From DASTEQ01 sp040905185 (GTDB taxonomy: Bacteria > Chloroflexota > Limnocylindria > QHBO01): DNA of 64,000 bases. The translations under genes were made by a program, and so were the position numbers. Positions 44,076 to 52,450 of this stretch are shown piece after piece (position 1 is the first letter of the stretch; every line of letters starts with the position of its first letter). The notes below the pieces were generated by a model. That model saw nothing but the letters and a program-made list of their open reading frames with translations, did no database searches and was not told the DNA's origin. The DNA lies in the NCBI GenBank assembly GCA_040905185.1, contig JBBDRZ010000005.1:1-64000 (forward strand). Direction: 5' to 3'.

Positions 44076-44577
44076 CCAGCGGTTCGGCTTCGGCTCCGGC
44101 TTCGGCGGCAAACCAGGCCCGAATGTCGTGGGTGTGCTCGCGGTAGTGGTCAGCCCCGTCGTACAGGATGATCTCCTCCAGCGTGTCGCCGTCCGCGTCG
44201 CGCTCGGAGAGCCATTCCGGGTCGGCGCTCAGCACCCGCTTCCTAAACGCGTCGAAGGCCAGCTCCTCGCGCGAGCGCACCGTGGCCATGTCCGTGTCGC
44301 CCGCCACGCGGGCCACCACCGCGTTGCGCTCGTCCACGCTGGGGGCATCGACGTCGAACTCGTCCAGCCGGCCCTGTTCGGCATGATGCACCGCCTCCGC
44401 CGCGTGACCCGCCCAGTAGCCCATGTGCGCCACCAGCTCGCGGGCCGACCACACCCCGACCAGCCCCGGACTGGTCAACAGAGCCGGATCGATGTCGGCC
44501 ACGGCATCCAGAAACTCCTGGCGGGCCGCAACCATGTCGTCGGCCAGGGCGCGGGTTCGGGCTGGGGGGTCAGCCAT
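44068..44577 (-). CDS. DinB/ClbS-like four-helix protein
   Basis: 169 aa from ATG 44577, overlapping pfkA by 8 bp and ligA by 8 bp. It has the helical bundle pattern of the DinB superfamily: RALADDMVAARQEFLDAV, WSARELVAHMGYWAGHAAEAV and a final DGADHYREHTHDIRAWF. The His of AHMGYW and the HYREH cluster are the likely metal ligands. The 'SAREL..HM..W' phrase is closest to ClbS-type self-protection or mycothiol/bacillithiol-type proteins. The role between a glycolytic kinase and ligA is unknown. Confidence 0.75.
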   Translation of the reverse strand: MADPPARTRALADDMVAARQEFLDAVADIDPALLTSPGLVGVWSARELVAHMGYWAGHAAEAVHHAEQGRLDEFDVDAPSVDERNAVVARVAGDTDMATVRSREELAFDAFRKRVLSADPEWLSERDADGDTLEEIILYDGADHYREHTHDIRAWFAAEAGAEAEPLDD

Positions 44578-45694
44578 CGGCGGATGGTAGCGCCGGCTCG
44601 TCACCGAAGCTGATACCGATCGCCCGCGCCGACCGGACCAGCTCCCCGTCGACGGGCACGCTCCGAATGCGCCCCACGCCAGCGGAAAGCGGAACGGGCA
44701 CGATGGCGGATCCGCGGAGCGCCACCATCGTCCCGATGGCACCCGAGGCAATCGCCTCGACGGCGGCGACGCCGAATCGGGTGCACAGCTGGCGATCCCA
44801 TGCGTTCGGCGGCCCGCCCCGCTGGAGGTGGCCCAGCACCACGGCGCGCGACTCTCGCCCCGTCCGTCGTTGCACCTCGGACGCGACCTTGGGTCCGATG
44901 CCGCCGAGGCGTCGCTCCCGGGACTCGCCGGCTCGCGCCGCCGCGGTCATGACGTACCGGCCGCCAACCGGGCGGGCCCCCTCGGCGACCACCAGCAGGG
45001 AATACGGCAACCCAGCCCGCGCCCGTTCGTCCACCCGGCGGCAGACGGCGTCCCAGGTGAAGCGGATCTCCGGGATGAGGATGACGTCAGCGCCGCCCGC
45101 GACGCCGGCGTGGGCAGCGATCCAGCCGGCGTGGTGACCCATGACCTCCAGCACCATGACCCGCTGGTGGCTCTCGGCGGTGCTCGACAGCCGGTCCAGG
45201 GCGTCCACGGCCACGCCGACCGCCGACTGGAAGCCGAACGTGGCATCCGTCCCGGGCAGGTCGTTGTCGATCGTCTTCGGGACCCCGACCACCGGCACGC
45301 CGGCCTGGGAGAGCGCGCTGGCGATGCGCAGCGACCCGTCCCCGCCGATGCAGATCAGCGCCTCGAGGTCCAGGCTCCGCGCCCTGGCGGCGGCCTCGGC
45401 CACCGCGATCGGGTCAAGCTTCCGCGGAGAGCGTGATCCGGGCTGACCGGTGAAACGGCCGCGGCTCGAGGTGCCGAGTACGGTACCCCCGCGGAACAGC
45501 AGCGCATCCATCTGTCGGGCGTCGAGGGGGCGCAGGGCGACCGGCGGCAGCAGCCCCTCGAACCCACCAAGGATCCCGATCGTTTCCCAGCCGCGTCGAG
45601 CCGCGGCCATCACCACCGCCCGGATGACCGTGTTCAGGCCAGGTGCGTCACCGCCGCCGGTGACGACCCCGATCCGCCGATGGTCAGCGGCCAT
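44570..45694 (-). CDS. pfkA: 6-phosphofructokinase (mixed ATP/PPi sequence determinants)
   Basis: 374 aa from ATG 45694. PFK family motifs: GVVTGGGDAPGLN, ICIGGDGSLRIA, VPKTIDNDLPGTD with catalytic D143, VMVLEVMGHHAGWIA and VLGHLQRGG. The residue after GGD (G120, aligned with E. coli Gly104) favours ATP, while K140 (aligned with Gly124) is the residue seen in pyrophosphate-dependent enzymes. This mixed state is known in some bacterial groups, and the donor must be measured. It phosphorylates fructose-6-phosphate in glycolysis. It overlaps pcrA by 11 bp. Confidence 0.93.
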   Translation of the reverse strand: MAADHRRIGVVTGGGDAPGLNTVIRAVVMAAARRGWETIGILGGFEGLLPPVALRPLDARQMDALLFRGGTVLGTSSRGRFTGQPGSRSPRKLDPIAVAEAAARARSLDLEALICIGGDGSLRIASALSQAGVPVVGVPKTIDNDLPGTDATFGFQSAVGVAVDALDRLSSTAESHQRVMVLEVMGHHAGWIAAHAGVAGGADVILIPEIRFTWDAVCRRVDERARAGLPYSLLVVAEGARPVGGRYVMTAAARAGESRERRLGGIGPKVASEVQRRTGRESRAVVLGHLQRGGPPNAWDRQLCTRFGVAAVEAIASGAIGTMVALRGSAIVPVPLSAGVGRIRSVPVDGELVRSARAIGISFGDEPALPSADG

Positions 45695-48134
45695 GGATCC
45701 GCTCGAGGCCAGCGTAGGAGCCGACCAGGCGACGGACGCCGTGACCGGCGAAGGCGACCGTCACCTCCTCGTCGCCGCTGACCCACTGCGAGCTGACCAC
45801 GATCCCGTCCCCGAAACGACGATGCCGGACCTTGTCGCCTGCCCGCCAGACCAGCTCGGCCGGGGTTGCCTCCGCAGCGGCCACCTCCGCGGCCCCCTCG
45901 CCCGTGGCCACCGGGCCCGTGCGCCCGAATGTCCCGCTCCCCAGATCGAGGTCCGGCAACCGCTCAGGGCGGAGTGGTTCGAGCCCCGGCCGAATCCGGC
46001 CCCACACCGTCGGCGTGGTGCCCGAACCATCATCCGTGCCACCGTCCCGGACCCAGCCCAGCCCGGATTGGCCGCGGCGGCCGCCGCCCACCTCCAGCAG
46101 GTCCTCGGGCAGATCGGCCAGGAAGCGAGAGGGCTCGACCTCCACCCCGCCACTCCCCCACGCCGAGCGGTGGCGGGCGTGGACCAGGAACAGCCGGTCC
46201 TTGGCCCGTGTCATCCCGACGTACGTGAGCCGCCGCTCCTCCTCCAGCTCGCGCTCGTCATCCAGGGCCCGCGCGTAGGGGAGCAGCCCCTCCTCGAGTC
46301 CCACCATGAACACGATGGGGAACTCCAGGCCCTTCGCCGCGTGGAGGGTGATCAGGGTCACCCGATCCGGTCGCTCCTCCAGCGTGTCCTGGTCCGAGAC
46401 GAGGGCCACCTCCTCGAGGAAGCGGGCCAGGCCCTCCGGCGCCGCCATCTCGTCGAACTCGGCGGCGTGGTTGCGCAGTTCGACCAGGTTCGCCCAGCGC
46501 TCCTCGCCCTCCTCGGTCCCGTCCTCGAGCGTGGCCCGCAACCCGCTTCGCTCCAGGCACGCTTCGAGGACCGATGACGCCGGCTCCCCCGCCGCCACGG
46601 TCACAAGCCCGCGGATCAGCTCCGCGAAGCCCGCCAGGGCGGCGCGTGACCGGGTGGCCAGGTTCGCGTTCTCCGTGGCCGCCTCCACCGCCGCCCACAG
46701 GGTCGCGTCGCGCCCGTCGGCCCACGCCCGCAGCTCGGAAACGGTCTTATCCCCGATTCCGCGGGCCGGCACGTTGATGACGCGCTCCAGGGCCACCCGG
46801 TCGGCCGGATTGCGCGCCAGCCGCGCATAGGCCAGCGCGTCCTTCACCTCGCGCCGCTCGTAGAAACGGACCCCACCCACCAGCTGGTACGGGATGCCGA
46901 AGCGCATGAACGCCTCCTCCAGCACCCGGCTCTGGGCATTGACCCGGTACGCGACCGCGATGTCACCGAAGCGCAGCGGTCCAGACGCGCCATCCGCCTC
47001 GTCCCCCACCGGAGCGTCATCCGCGCGTCGGGTCAGGAGGCCGGCCCAGCCGCGCCGTCGGTCGGCGGAGGACGCCAGACGCTCCACCTGGCGGGCCACG
47101 AACTCGGCCTCCTCGTATTCGTTGTAGGCGTCGAAGACGCTCACCGCGGCCCCCGCCCCGCGATCGGTCCACAGCCGCTTGTCCTTGCGGCCCTCGAGCC
47201 GGGACACGATCGCGTGGGCCGCATCCAGGATGGTCTGGGTGGATCGGTAGTTCTGCTCCAGCTTGACAACCGTGGCGTCCGGCCAGTCACGCTCGAAGTC
47301 CAGGATGTTGCGCAGGTCGGCGCCGCGCCAGGAGTAGATGCTCTGGTCGTCGTCGCCCACCACCGCCAGGTTGTGGTGCACCGCGGCCAGCAGCCGGCAC
47401 AGGCGGTACTGGGCCCGGTTCGTGTCCTGGTACTCGTCGACCAGCAGGTAGGTCCAGCGTCGCTGGTAGCGGGCCAGCACGTCGGGGTGCTGCTCGAACA
47501 GGAGCACGACCCGAAGCAGGAGGTCGTCGAAGTCCACCGCGTCCGATTCCGCGAGCTGGCGCTGGTAGGCCTCGTATACCCGGGCGCCGGTCTCCTCCCA
47601 GAAGCCGGTGGCCTGCCGCATGGCGGTGGCCGGATCCGAGAGCTCATCCTTGCGCTGACCGATGAACACCAGCAGGGCCGCCGGCGCGAACCGCTTGTCG
47701 TCGAGGTCCAGCCGGCGCAGGGACTCCTTGATGACCGCCAGCTGGTCGGCCCGGTCGTAGATCGTGAAGTTCCGGGTCAGGCCCATACGCTCGCCCTCGC
47801 GCCGCAGGATGCGAGCGCAGATGGCATGGAAGGTGCCGATGGTCGCCTCCCGGGTGGCCTGCGCGCCGATGAGCCCGGCGATCCGGTCCCGCATCTCTCC
47901 GGCCGCCTTGTTGGTGAAGGTGACGGCCACGATCTGGTACGGGGGCACGCCGCTGGCCACCAGGTGGGCGACCCGATGGGCGAGGACACGGGTCTTGCCG
48001 CTCCCCGCCCCGGCCAGGATCAGGAGTGGCCCGTCGACGTGCCGGACCGCCTCCTGCTGGGGTGGGTTCAGGGCGGCGAGGATCTCCTCGAGGTCGAGCT
48101 GGGGACGTGCCGTGGAGGCCTTGGGAGGGGACAT
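45684..48134 (-). CDS. pcrA: ATP-dependent DNA helicase, PcrA/UvrD family
   Basis: 816 aa from ATG 48134. SF1A motifs in order: LNPPQQEAV (Q), AGAGSGKT (I), AVTFTNKAA (Ia), LLVDEYQDTN (II), VVGDDDQSIYSWRGA (III), LEQNYRST (IV), VTLITLHAAKGLEF (V) and EERRLTYVGMTRAKD (VI). The C-terminal ~60 residues (GDKVRHRRFGDGIVV) match the PcrA/UvrD tail that binds RNA polymerase. It unwinds DNA in repair and removes stalled complexes. It is the first gene of the overlapping cluster down to ligA. Confidence 0.96.
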   Translation of the reverse strand: MSPPKASTARPQLDLEEILAALNPPQQEAVRHVDGPLLILAGAGSGKTRVLAHRVAHLVASGVPPYQIVAVTFTNKAAGEMRDRIAGLIGAQATREATIGTFHAICARILRREGERMGLTRNFTIYDRADQLAVIKESLRRLDLDDKRFAPAALLVFIGQRKDELSDPATAMRQATGFWEETGARVYEAYQRQLAESDAVDFDDLLLRVVLLFEQHPDVLARYQRRWTYLLVDEYQDTNRAQYRLCRLLAAVHHNLAVVGDDDQSIYSWRGADLRNILDFERDWPDATVVKLEQNYRSTQTILDAAHAIVSRLEGRKDKRLWTDRGAGAAVSVFDAYNEYEEAEFVARQVERLASSADRRRGWAGLLTRRADDAPVGDEADGASGPLRFGDIAVAYRVNAQSRVLEEAFMRFGIPYQLVGGVRFYERREVKDALAYARLARNPADRVALERVINVPARGIGDKTVSELRAWADGRDATLWAAVEAATENANLATRSRAALAGFAELIRGLVTVAAGEPASSVLEACLERSGLRATLEDGTEEGEERWANLVELRNHAAEFDEMAAPEGLARFLEEVALVSDQDTLEERPDRVTLITLHAAKGLEFPIVFMVGLEEGLLPYARALDDERELEEERRLTYVGMTRAKDRLFLVHARHRSAWGSGGVEVEPSRFLADLPEDLLEVGGGRRGQSGLGWVRDGGTDDGSGTTPTVWGRIRPGLEPLRPERLPDLDLGSGTFGRTGPVATGEGAAEVAAAEATPAELVWRAGDKVRHRRFGDGIVVSSQWVSGDEEVTVAFAGHGVRRLVGSYAGLERIHGR

Positions 48135-48158
48135 CGGTCCCCTGATTCTATCGGTCCC

Positions 48159-48566
48159 TCAGTTGAGGTCGGCGCAGGCGGTGTAGGTGGCGAAGTCCTG
48201 CGGCGAGAAATGGATGTTCAGCGCCAGGTCGCCCGCGAACAAGTCGTCCAGGTGGGCCGGAACCTCGGTATCGGACGTGCCATCCACCACGTTCTGGAGC
48301 GGGTACAGCGGCTGCGGAACCAGGTTCGAGCAGGTCCCCGGGTGGATGTGGGCCGGCATGTCCGGGTGCCCGGCGGGATCGACGTCAACCTCGACTCGGG
48401 TCGTTCCATCCCCCAGGTCGGTGAGGACGGCGCTGCCAGTCACTCCGGAGTCGTTGAGGGTCGCGAGCTCGACGGTGCGGCTGGGCTGCTGCCCGGCGCA
48501 CGCCGAGAGCGTCAGGGCCAGCCCGATCCAGGAGAGGGTGACGGCGGTTCGCCGTGCCCGGCGCAT
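48159..48566 (-). CDS. Lipoprotein with a His/Cys-containing beta domain
   Basis: 135 aa from ATG 48566, which overlaps the stop of the gene before by one base (TGATG). The signal ends in LTLSAC, the lipobox. The mature domain is CHRD/Cu-Zn-SOD-like: GSAVLTDLGDGTTRVEVDV, then HPDMPAHIHPGTCSNLV, LYPLQNVVDGTSDTEV, LALNIHFSPQDFATYTAC. The spaced His and two Cys could form a disulfide and a metal site. I know this arrangement from uncharacterised actinobacterial and Chloroflexi proteins; no function is established. Confidence 0.7.
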   Translation of the reverse strand: MRRARRTAVTLSWIGLALTLSACAGQQPSRTVELATLNDSGVTGSAVLTDLGDGTTRVEVDVDPAGHPDMPAHIHPGTCSNLVPQPLYPLQNVVDGTSDTEVPAHLDDLFAGDLALNIHFSPQDFATYTACADLN

Positions 48567-50503
48567 CACCAATGGAGAGTACCGGATTGACCGGCCGTGG
48601 AGTGGGTCTGGGTGGTCATCCGCGCGGCGTCCAGGCCCGCGCGCGCCACTTCGACCTGCCGATGGCGCATGGCCATCACGAAGGCCATCGCCAGCTCCGG
48701 ATCCAGCTGGCTGCCGGCCGCCTGGGCGACCCGGGCCAGGGCCTCGTCGGGGGAGAGCGCCTTGCGGTAGGGACGAGTCGTGGTCATGGCCGAATAGGCG
48801 TCGGCGACGGCCAGAATCCGGGCCAATCGCGGAATGGCCTCACCCCGCAGCCCGTCCAGGTAGCCCGTGCCGTCCCAGCGCTCGTGGTGGTGGCGGACGC
48901 CGGCGCGGACCTCGGCCAGCTGCGGGACGGCGCCCACGATCGCATCGCCGAGCGCCACGTGCTGCTTGACGATGTCGTACTCCTCGCCGGTGAGCGGAGC
49001 CGGCTTGCGGAGAATCCCATCCGGGATGCCGATCTTGCCGATGTCGTGGAGCAGACCGGCGAGGCGGAGCAGCCGGCGCTCCTCGTCGGACAGGGCAAGC
49101 GCATCGGCCAGGAAGAGGGCGTAGCCGGTGACATCCTCCGAGTGGGCCCGGGTGTAGTGGTCCTTGGTGTCAACGGTGACAAGCAGTCCCTCGAACACGC
49201 CGAAGACAGTGTTCTGGGCCGCCAGGGAGCCGATGGTGGCCTGATCGGCCACTTTGGTGACATGGCCGCCGGACGTTTTGGCCTCTCGCAGCGCCGCCTC
49301 GGCCACCGACAGCAGCTCCAGGGCGCGATGTCCGTCGCTCGGCACGCGGGCCACGCCGGCCGAGACGCTGAGAGGGAGGCGCTCTGAGCCCGCAAAGCGC
49401 AGGTCGACCTCGGCGAGGGCCGCCGTCAGCGTGGCCAGGCTGCGCATCAGCGAATCCTGGTCATCGGCGAAACAGGCAAGCAGGAACTCGTCGGGGCCGA
49501 ATCGGCCGTAAAGCTGACCGGGCTGGGATACGGCGGTCAGCACGGCCGCCACACGGCGCAAAGCCTCATCGCCGGCCCGGTGGCCGTGGCCGGCGTTCAG
49601 CAGGCGGAAGTTGTCGATGTCGAGCAGGGCGATGGCGCCCGCAGGGTTGCGGCGGGCCAGGTATCGGTTCAGCTCCTCGAGCAGGAAGCCATGGTTGGCC
49701 AGGCCCGTGAGAGCATCGCGAACGGACCGCTCGCGGAGGAGCCGGTTCTGGCGGGCGAGGAGGCGTGACGCCCCCGCGAACGCCAGCCACAGGATGGCGA
49801 ACAGAATGCCAGCCGCGGCGAGCGCCAGGATGAGCACGTCGCCGCGGGTCTGGCTGACGAGGAGCTCGATGGGGCGAGCATCCTGGTAGACCTCGTACAC
49901 GCCGATCGGGTTGGCATCAACGGTGCCGCGGATGGGGACGTAGAGCTCGAGGAATGGAACCGGCAGCGCCGCGGCGCCCTCGACACTTCCGGCTTCGTTC
50001 TCGGCGTCGGTCCCGTATTCAGAGACCGACTGCCCGGCGAAGGCCTCGGCCAGGTGATCCCCGATCGAGAAGCGCATACCACGGAGTGCCGGATCCGACG
50101 AGTACACGGCCCGGCCATCGCGCGACCACACCACGATTCGACTCATGTCCCCGCCCTGGACGAGTCGTGCGAGCTGTTCGTCGAGCTCCGGGTCAGTGGC
50201 CACCCCCATGTCCAGGGCGTCGGCGTCGACCACCGGGTCGAGATTGGCGCGCACCACCGACTCCGCATGCTCAAGGGCCGCCTGGACCGCGAGCTCGCGG
50301 AGCCGATCGGCGAACAGGTTGGCGGTCACGACGGCGGTGGCGACCACGATGGCTACCCCGCCGGCCGCGACGCCAACGCGCAGGCTCGGGCGCCAGCTCG
50401 TGACGGCGGCACGCAGGCGGCGGGCGTACGGAAGCTCCACCGTGTCTGGCGGCGTGCTCTCCCCGGCCGGCCTGACGACGCCGGTCTCCTCTCGGATGGC
50501 CAT
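48566..50503 (-). CDS. Membrane sensor with degenerate GGDEF and intact HD-GYP domains
   Basis: 645 aa from ATG 50503. Two membrane segments (about residues 42-64 and 223-247) bracket an extracytoplasmic sensor region. The GGDEF domain has the motif GPDEF in place of GGDEF (RFGPDEFLL), so cyclase activity is doubtful. The HD-GYP domain is intact: HSEDVTGYA, LLHDIGKIGIPDGIL, and HHERWDGTGYLDGL, with PRLARILAVADAYSAMTT. It should break down c-di-GMP, with the N-terminal half as regulator. It is coupled to the lipoprotein at 48159. No effector such as PilZ is in the window. Confidence 0.92.
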   Translation of the reverse strand: MAIREETGVVRPAGESTPPDTVELPYARRLRAAVTSWRPSLRVGVAAGGVAIVVATAVVTANLFADRLRELAVQAALEHAESVVRANLDPVVDADALDMGVATDPELDEQLARLVQGGDMSRIVVWSRDGRAVYSSDPALRGMRFSIGDHLAEAFAGQSVSEYGTDAENEAGSVEGAAALPVPFLELYVPIRGTVDANPIGVYEVYQDARPIELLVSQTRGDVLILALAAAGILFAILWLAFAGASRLLARQNRLLRERSVRDALTGLANHGFLLEELNRYLARRNPAGAIALLDIDNFRLLNAGHGHRAGDEALRRVAAVLTAVSQPGQLYGRFGPDEFLLACFADDQDSLMRSLATLTAALAEVDLRFAGSERLPLSVSAGVARVPSDGHRALELLSVAEAALREAKTSGGHVTKVADQATIGSLAAQNTVFGVFEGLLVTVDTKDHYTRAHSEDVTGYALFLADALALSDEERRLLRLAGLLHDIGKIGIPDGILRKPAPLTGEEYDIVKQHVALGDAIVGAVPQLAEVRAGVRHHHERWDGTGYLDGLRGEAIPRLARILAVADAYSAMTTTRPYRKALSPDEALARVAQAAGSQLDPELAMAFVMAMRHRQVEVARAGLDAARMTTQTHSTAGQSGTLHW

Positions 50504-50586
50504 CGAACCGACCCTAACCAGACCTATCCATGACCTCCATAGCCCCTTGGTACCGATGAAACGGGCGTCCCGGGGCGAGCCAGTGC

Positions 50587-50601
50587 GACACCGAAGGTGT
50601 C
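50587..50601. promoter_or_regulatory. Small inverted repeat in the divergent promoter of the HD-GYP and 50626 genes
   Basis: GACACC (50587-50592) and GGTGTC (50596-50601) with a GAA spacer lie within the 122-bp gap between the starts at 50503 (minus) and 50626 (plus), 25 bp before the latter. It may be an operator or a leader hairpin. Confidence 0.35.
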
Positions 50602-50625
50602 ACAACCCCCATCCAAGGTGCTGGC

Positions 50626-51921
50626 ATGAGCAAGACCGCCCCCACTCGACCTGCCGGCGAGCCCGTCCTGAGCGTGCTCGGCGATCGTGTCACCATCCAC
50701 CACCTCGAGCTGACCGATCCGGGCCTCGCCGGCTTCGTCGGCAGCGTGCCGGAGGCTGAGCGCCCCGCCCTGGCCGCCAATGCGCTTCGGATCGGGCTGC
50801 AGGCGCTGGCCAATGCCGGCAACGGCGCCAACGTGGACGTCGTGCGTGCCGAGTTCAACCGGATGATGGAGCACATGACGGCCACCCACGCCCGCGCTGC
50901 CGAGGCGCTCGAGGCGTCTCTGCGCGCCAACTTCGCCGACGGCGAGGGCCGGCTGCCGCGCACGCTGGAATCATTCCTGGGCGATTCGGGCCGCCTCCAA
51001 CGGCTGACCGCGGCCCTCTTCGACCCGAACCGGCGCGACAGCGCCGTCGGCCAGCTCAACGAGGTGCTGGGTCGCTACTTCGACGGCGACGGGTCGCGGT
51101 TGGCCCAACTGCTGGACCCGACGCGTGAAGCCAGCCCGCTCTACCAGTTCCGCAATGAGGTCAGCGGTGAGTTCCGCAGCCTCGGGGAGCGGATCGCCTC
51201 GCTGGAGGCTGCCAACCGCGTGCGCGCCGGTGAGCGGGCACGTGGCACGGCCAAGGGGATCGAGTTCGAGGATCTCGTCGCTGATCGGCTGGCGGAGCTG
51301 GCGCGCGGTGCCGGCGACTTCCTCGAGCGCACCGGGACCGATGCCGGGGATGCGCTCCGCTCGAAGAAGGGCGATTTCGTGCTGACCATCGACCCAACCC
51401 GGACCCATGGGCGCGACCTGCGGGTCGTGATCGAGGCCAAGGACCGCTCGTTGAGCCGCCGCCTGCTGGCCGAGGAGCTCACCGCAGCCCGCGCTAACCG
51501 GGGAGCGGCCATCGCCCTGGCGGTCTTCACGCCCGAGCACGCCCCGGCCGGCGTCGTCCCCTTCGCGCTGGTCGGGTCGGACGTGTACGCGGTCTACGAC
51601 CCGGAGGCCGATGACGGGGTGGGCCTGGAGGCGGCGTTCCGCGTGGCCCGCGTGATGGCCCTCCTGACCCTGCGCGACCCGACGGGCCAGGTCGACCTGG
51701 CCGCGGTCGGTGAGGGACTCCAGGACATCCAGTTCGCGGTCGACAACGTCCGCAAGATGAAGAGCCGGCTCACCTCGATCAGCTCCGCCGCGCAGGAAGT
51801 GGGCAGCCTCCTGGACGATCTCCGGGAGCGGGTCCTGGCTTCCGTGCGGGACATCGATGACATCTTGCGGGCGGCCGCCGAGCCAGTTGCCGCCGCCGAC
51901 AGCCTGCCGCTCACCGCCTGA
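50626..51921 (+). CDS. Protein with PD-(D/E)XK-like domain (DUF2130-like)
   Basis: 431 aa from ATG 50626. The N-terminal ~200 residues are helical and partly coiled-coil (RAEFNRMMEHMTATHARAAEALEASLRANF). The central domain begins GIEFEDLVADRLAELA, then KKGDFVLTID, and RDLRVVIEAKD, giving a D-(x)n-ExK pattern of the PD-(D/E)XK nuclease fold. A C-terminal coiled region (VRKMKSRLTSISSAAQEVGSL) follows. The architecture matches DUF2130-type proteins of unknown role, often linked with DNA processing. No partner genes are adjacent. Confidence 0.75.
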   Translation: MSKTAPTRPAGEPVLSVLGDRVTIHHLELTDPGLAGFVGSVPEAERPALAANALRIGLQALANAGNGANVDVVRAEFNRMMEHMTATHARAAEALEASLRANFADGEGRLPRTLESFLGDSGRLQRLTAALFDPNRRDSAVGQLNEVLGRYFDGDGSRLAQLLDPTREASPLYQFRNEVSGEFRSLGERIASLEAANRVRAGERARGTAKGIEFEDLVADRLAELARGAGDFLERTGTDAGDALRSKKGDFVLTIDPTRTHGRDLRVVIEAKDRSLSRRLLAEELTAARANRGAAIALAVFTPEHAPAGVVPFALVGSDVYAVYDPEADDGVGLEAAFRVARVMALLTLRDPTGQVDLAAVGEGLQDIQFAVDNVRKMKSRLTSISSAAQEVGSLLDDLRERVLASVRDIDDILRAAAEPVAAADSLPLTA

Positions 51922-52015
51922 GGACGAGCCGGCTCTTCACGCCGCCATGCTGTTGGAGTACAACCAATGGCGCGCCGCCCCATGCGCGCGGCGAGTGGAG
52001 GCAGGAGGAACAGTC

Positions 52016-52375
52016 GTGCGGTTCATATATGAGATCGGCTTCACGGTGAAGCTCGGCAAAGAGGAGGCGTACCAGACGTGGCTGGCAGAGAACGAGGCAA
52101 AGATCGCGGCGGCGCAGCCACCGGGCACCAAATACCTCGGCACGTTCGCCGTCATCTTCACCTCGGAAAAGACGGCCGGGTTCTATCGGTCTTTCTCCGA
52201 GCTCGACAGCTACGCCGTCATCGACACGTATGCGGCGTTGATGAAGGATGAGAAGAGCGACCTGGGAAGGCTGATGCGCGACGAGTCGCAGTTCGTCGAC
52301 TACGACCCGAACGCGCAGTGGAGCAACGGGCTGTACAAACTGGTTGTTGACGCCGCCATCTGGGATCCGAAGTAG
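52016..52375 (+). CDS. Hypothetical protein, dimeric alpha/beta-barrel-like (NIPSNAP-like)
   Basis: 119 aa from GTG 52016, eight bases after AGGAGG; longer upstream reading is unlikely. The sequence runs FIYEIGFTVKLGKEEAYQTWLAENEAKIAA, then TKYLGTFAVIFTSEKTAGFYRSFSELDSYAVIDTYAAL. This is the beta-alpha-beta pattern of small dimeric ferredoxin-like domains seen in NIPSNAP, EthD and monooxygenase families. There is no active-site signature, so function is unknown. It is followed by an imperfect hairpin before the convergent groEL end. Confidence 0.7.
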   Translation: MRFIYEIGFTVKLGKEEAYQTWLAENEAKIAAAQPPGTKYLGTFAVIFTSEKTAGFYRSFSELDSYAVIDTYAALMKDEKSDLGRLMRDESQFVDYDPNAQWSNGLYKLVVDAAIWDPK

Positions 52376-52385
52376 GCGCCGCGGT

Positions 52386-52420
52386 GAGGGGCGGGCATCC
52401 CCGAATGGGACACCCGCCTC
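52386..52420. terminator. Imperfect hairpin between the 52016 gene and groEL
   Basis: GCGGG (52391-52395) pairs with CCCGC (52413-52417) and CCC (52400-52402) with GGG (52407-52409), with outer GAG/CTC pairs. It is the only stem in the 75-bp gap and could end both convergent transcripts. The mismatches keep confidence modest. Confidence 0.4.
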
Positions 52421-52450
52421 TTGGCGTGTCTCGTGCTTGATGGACTCTCT

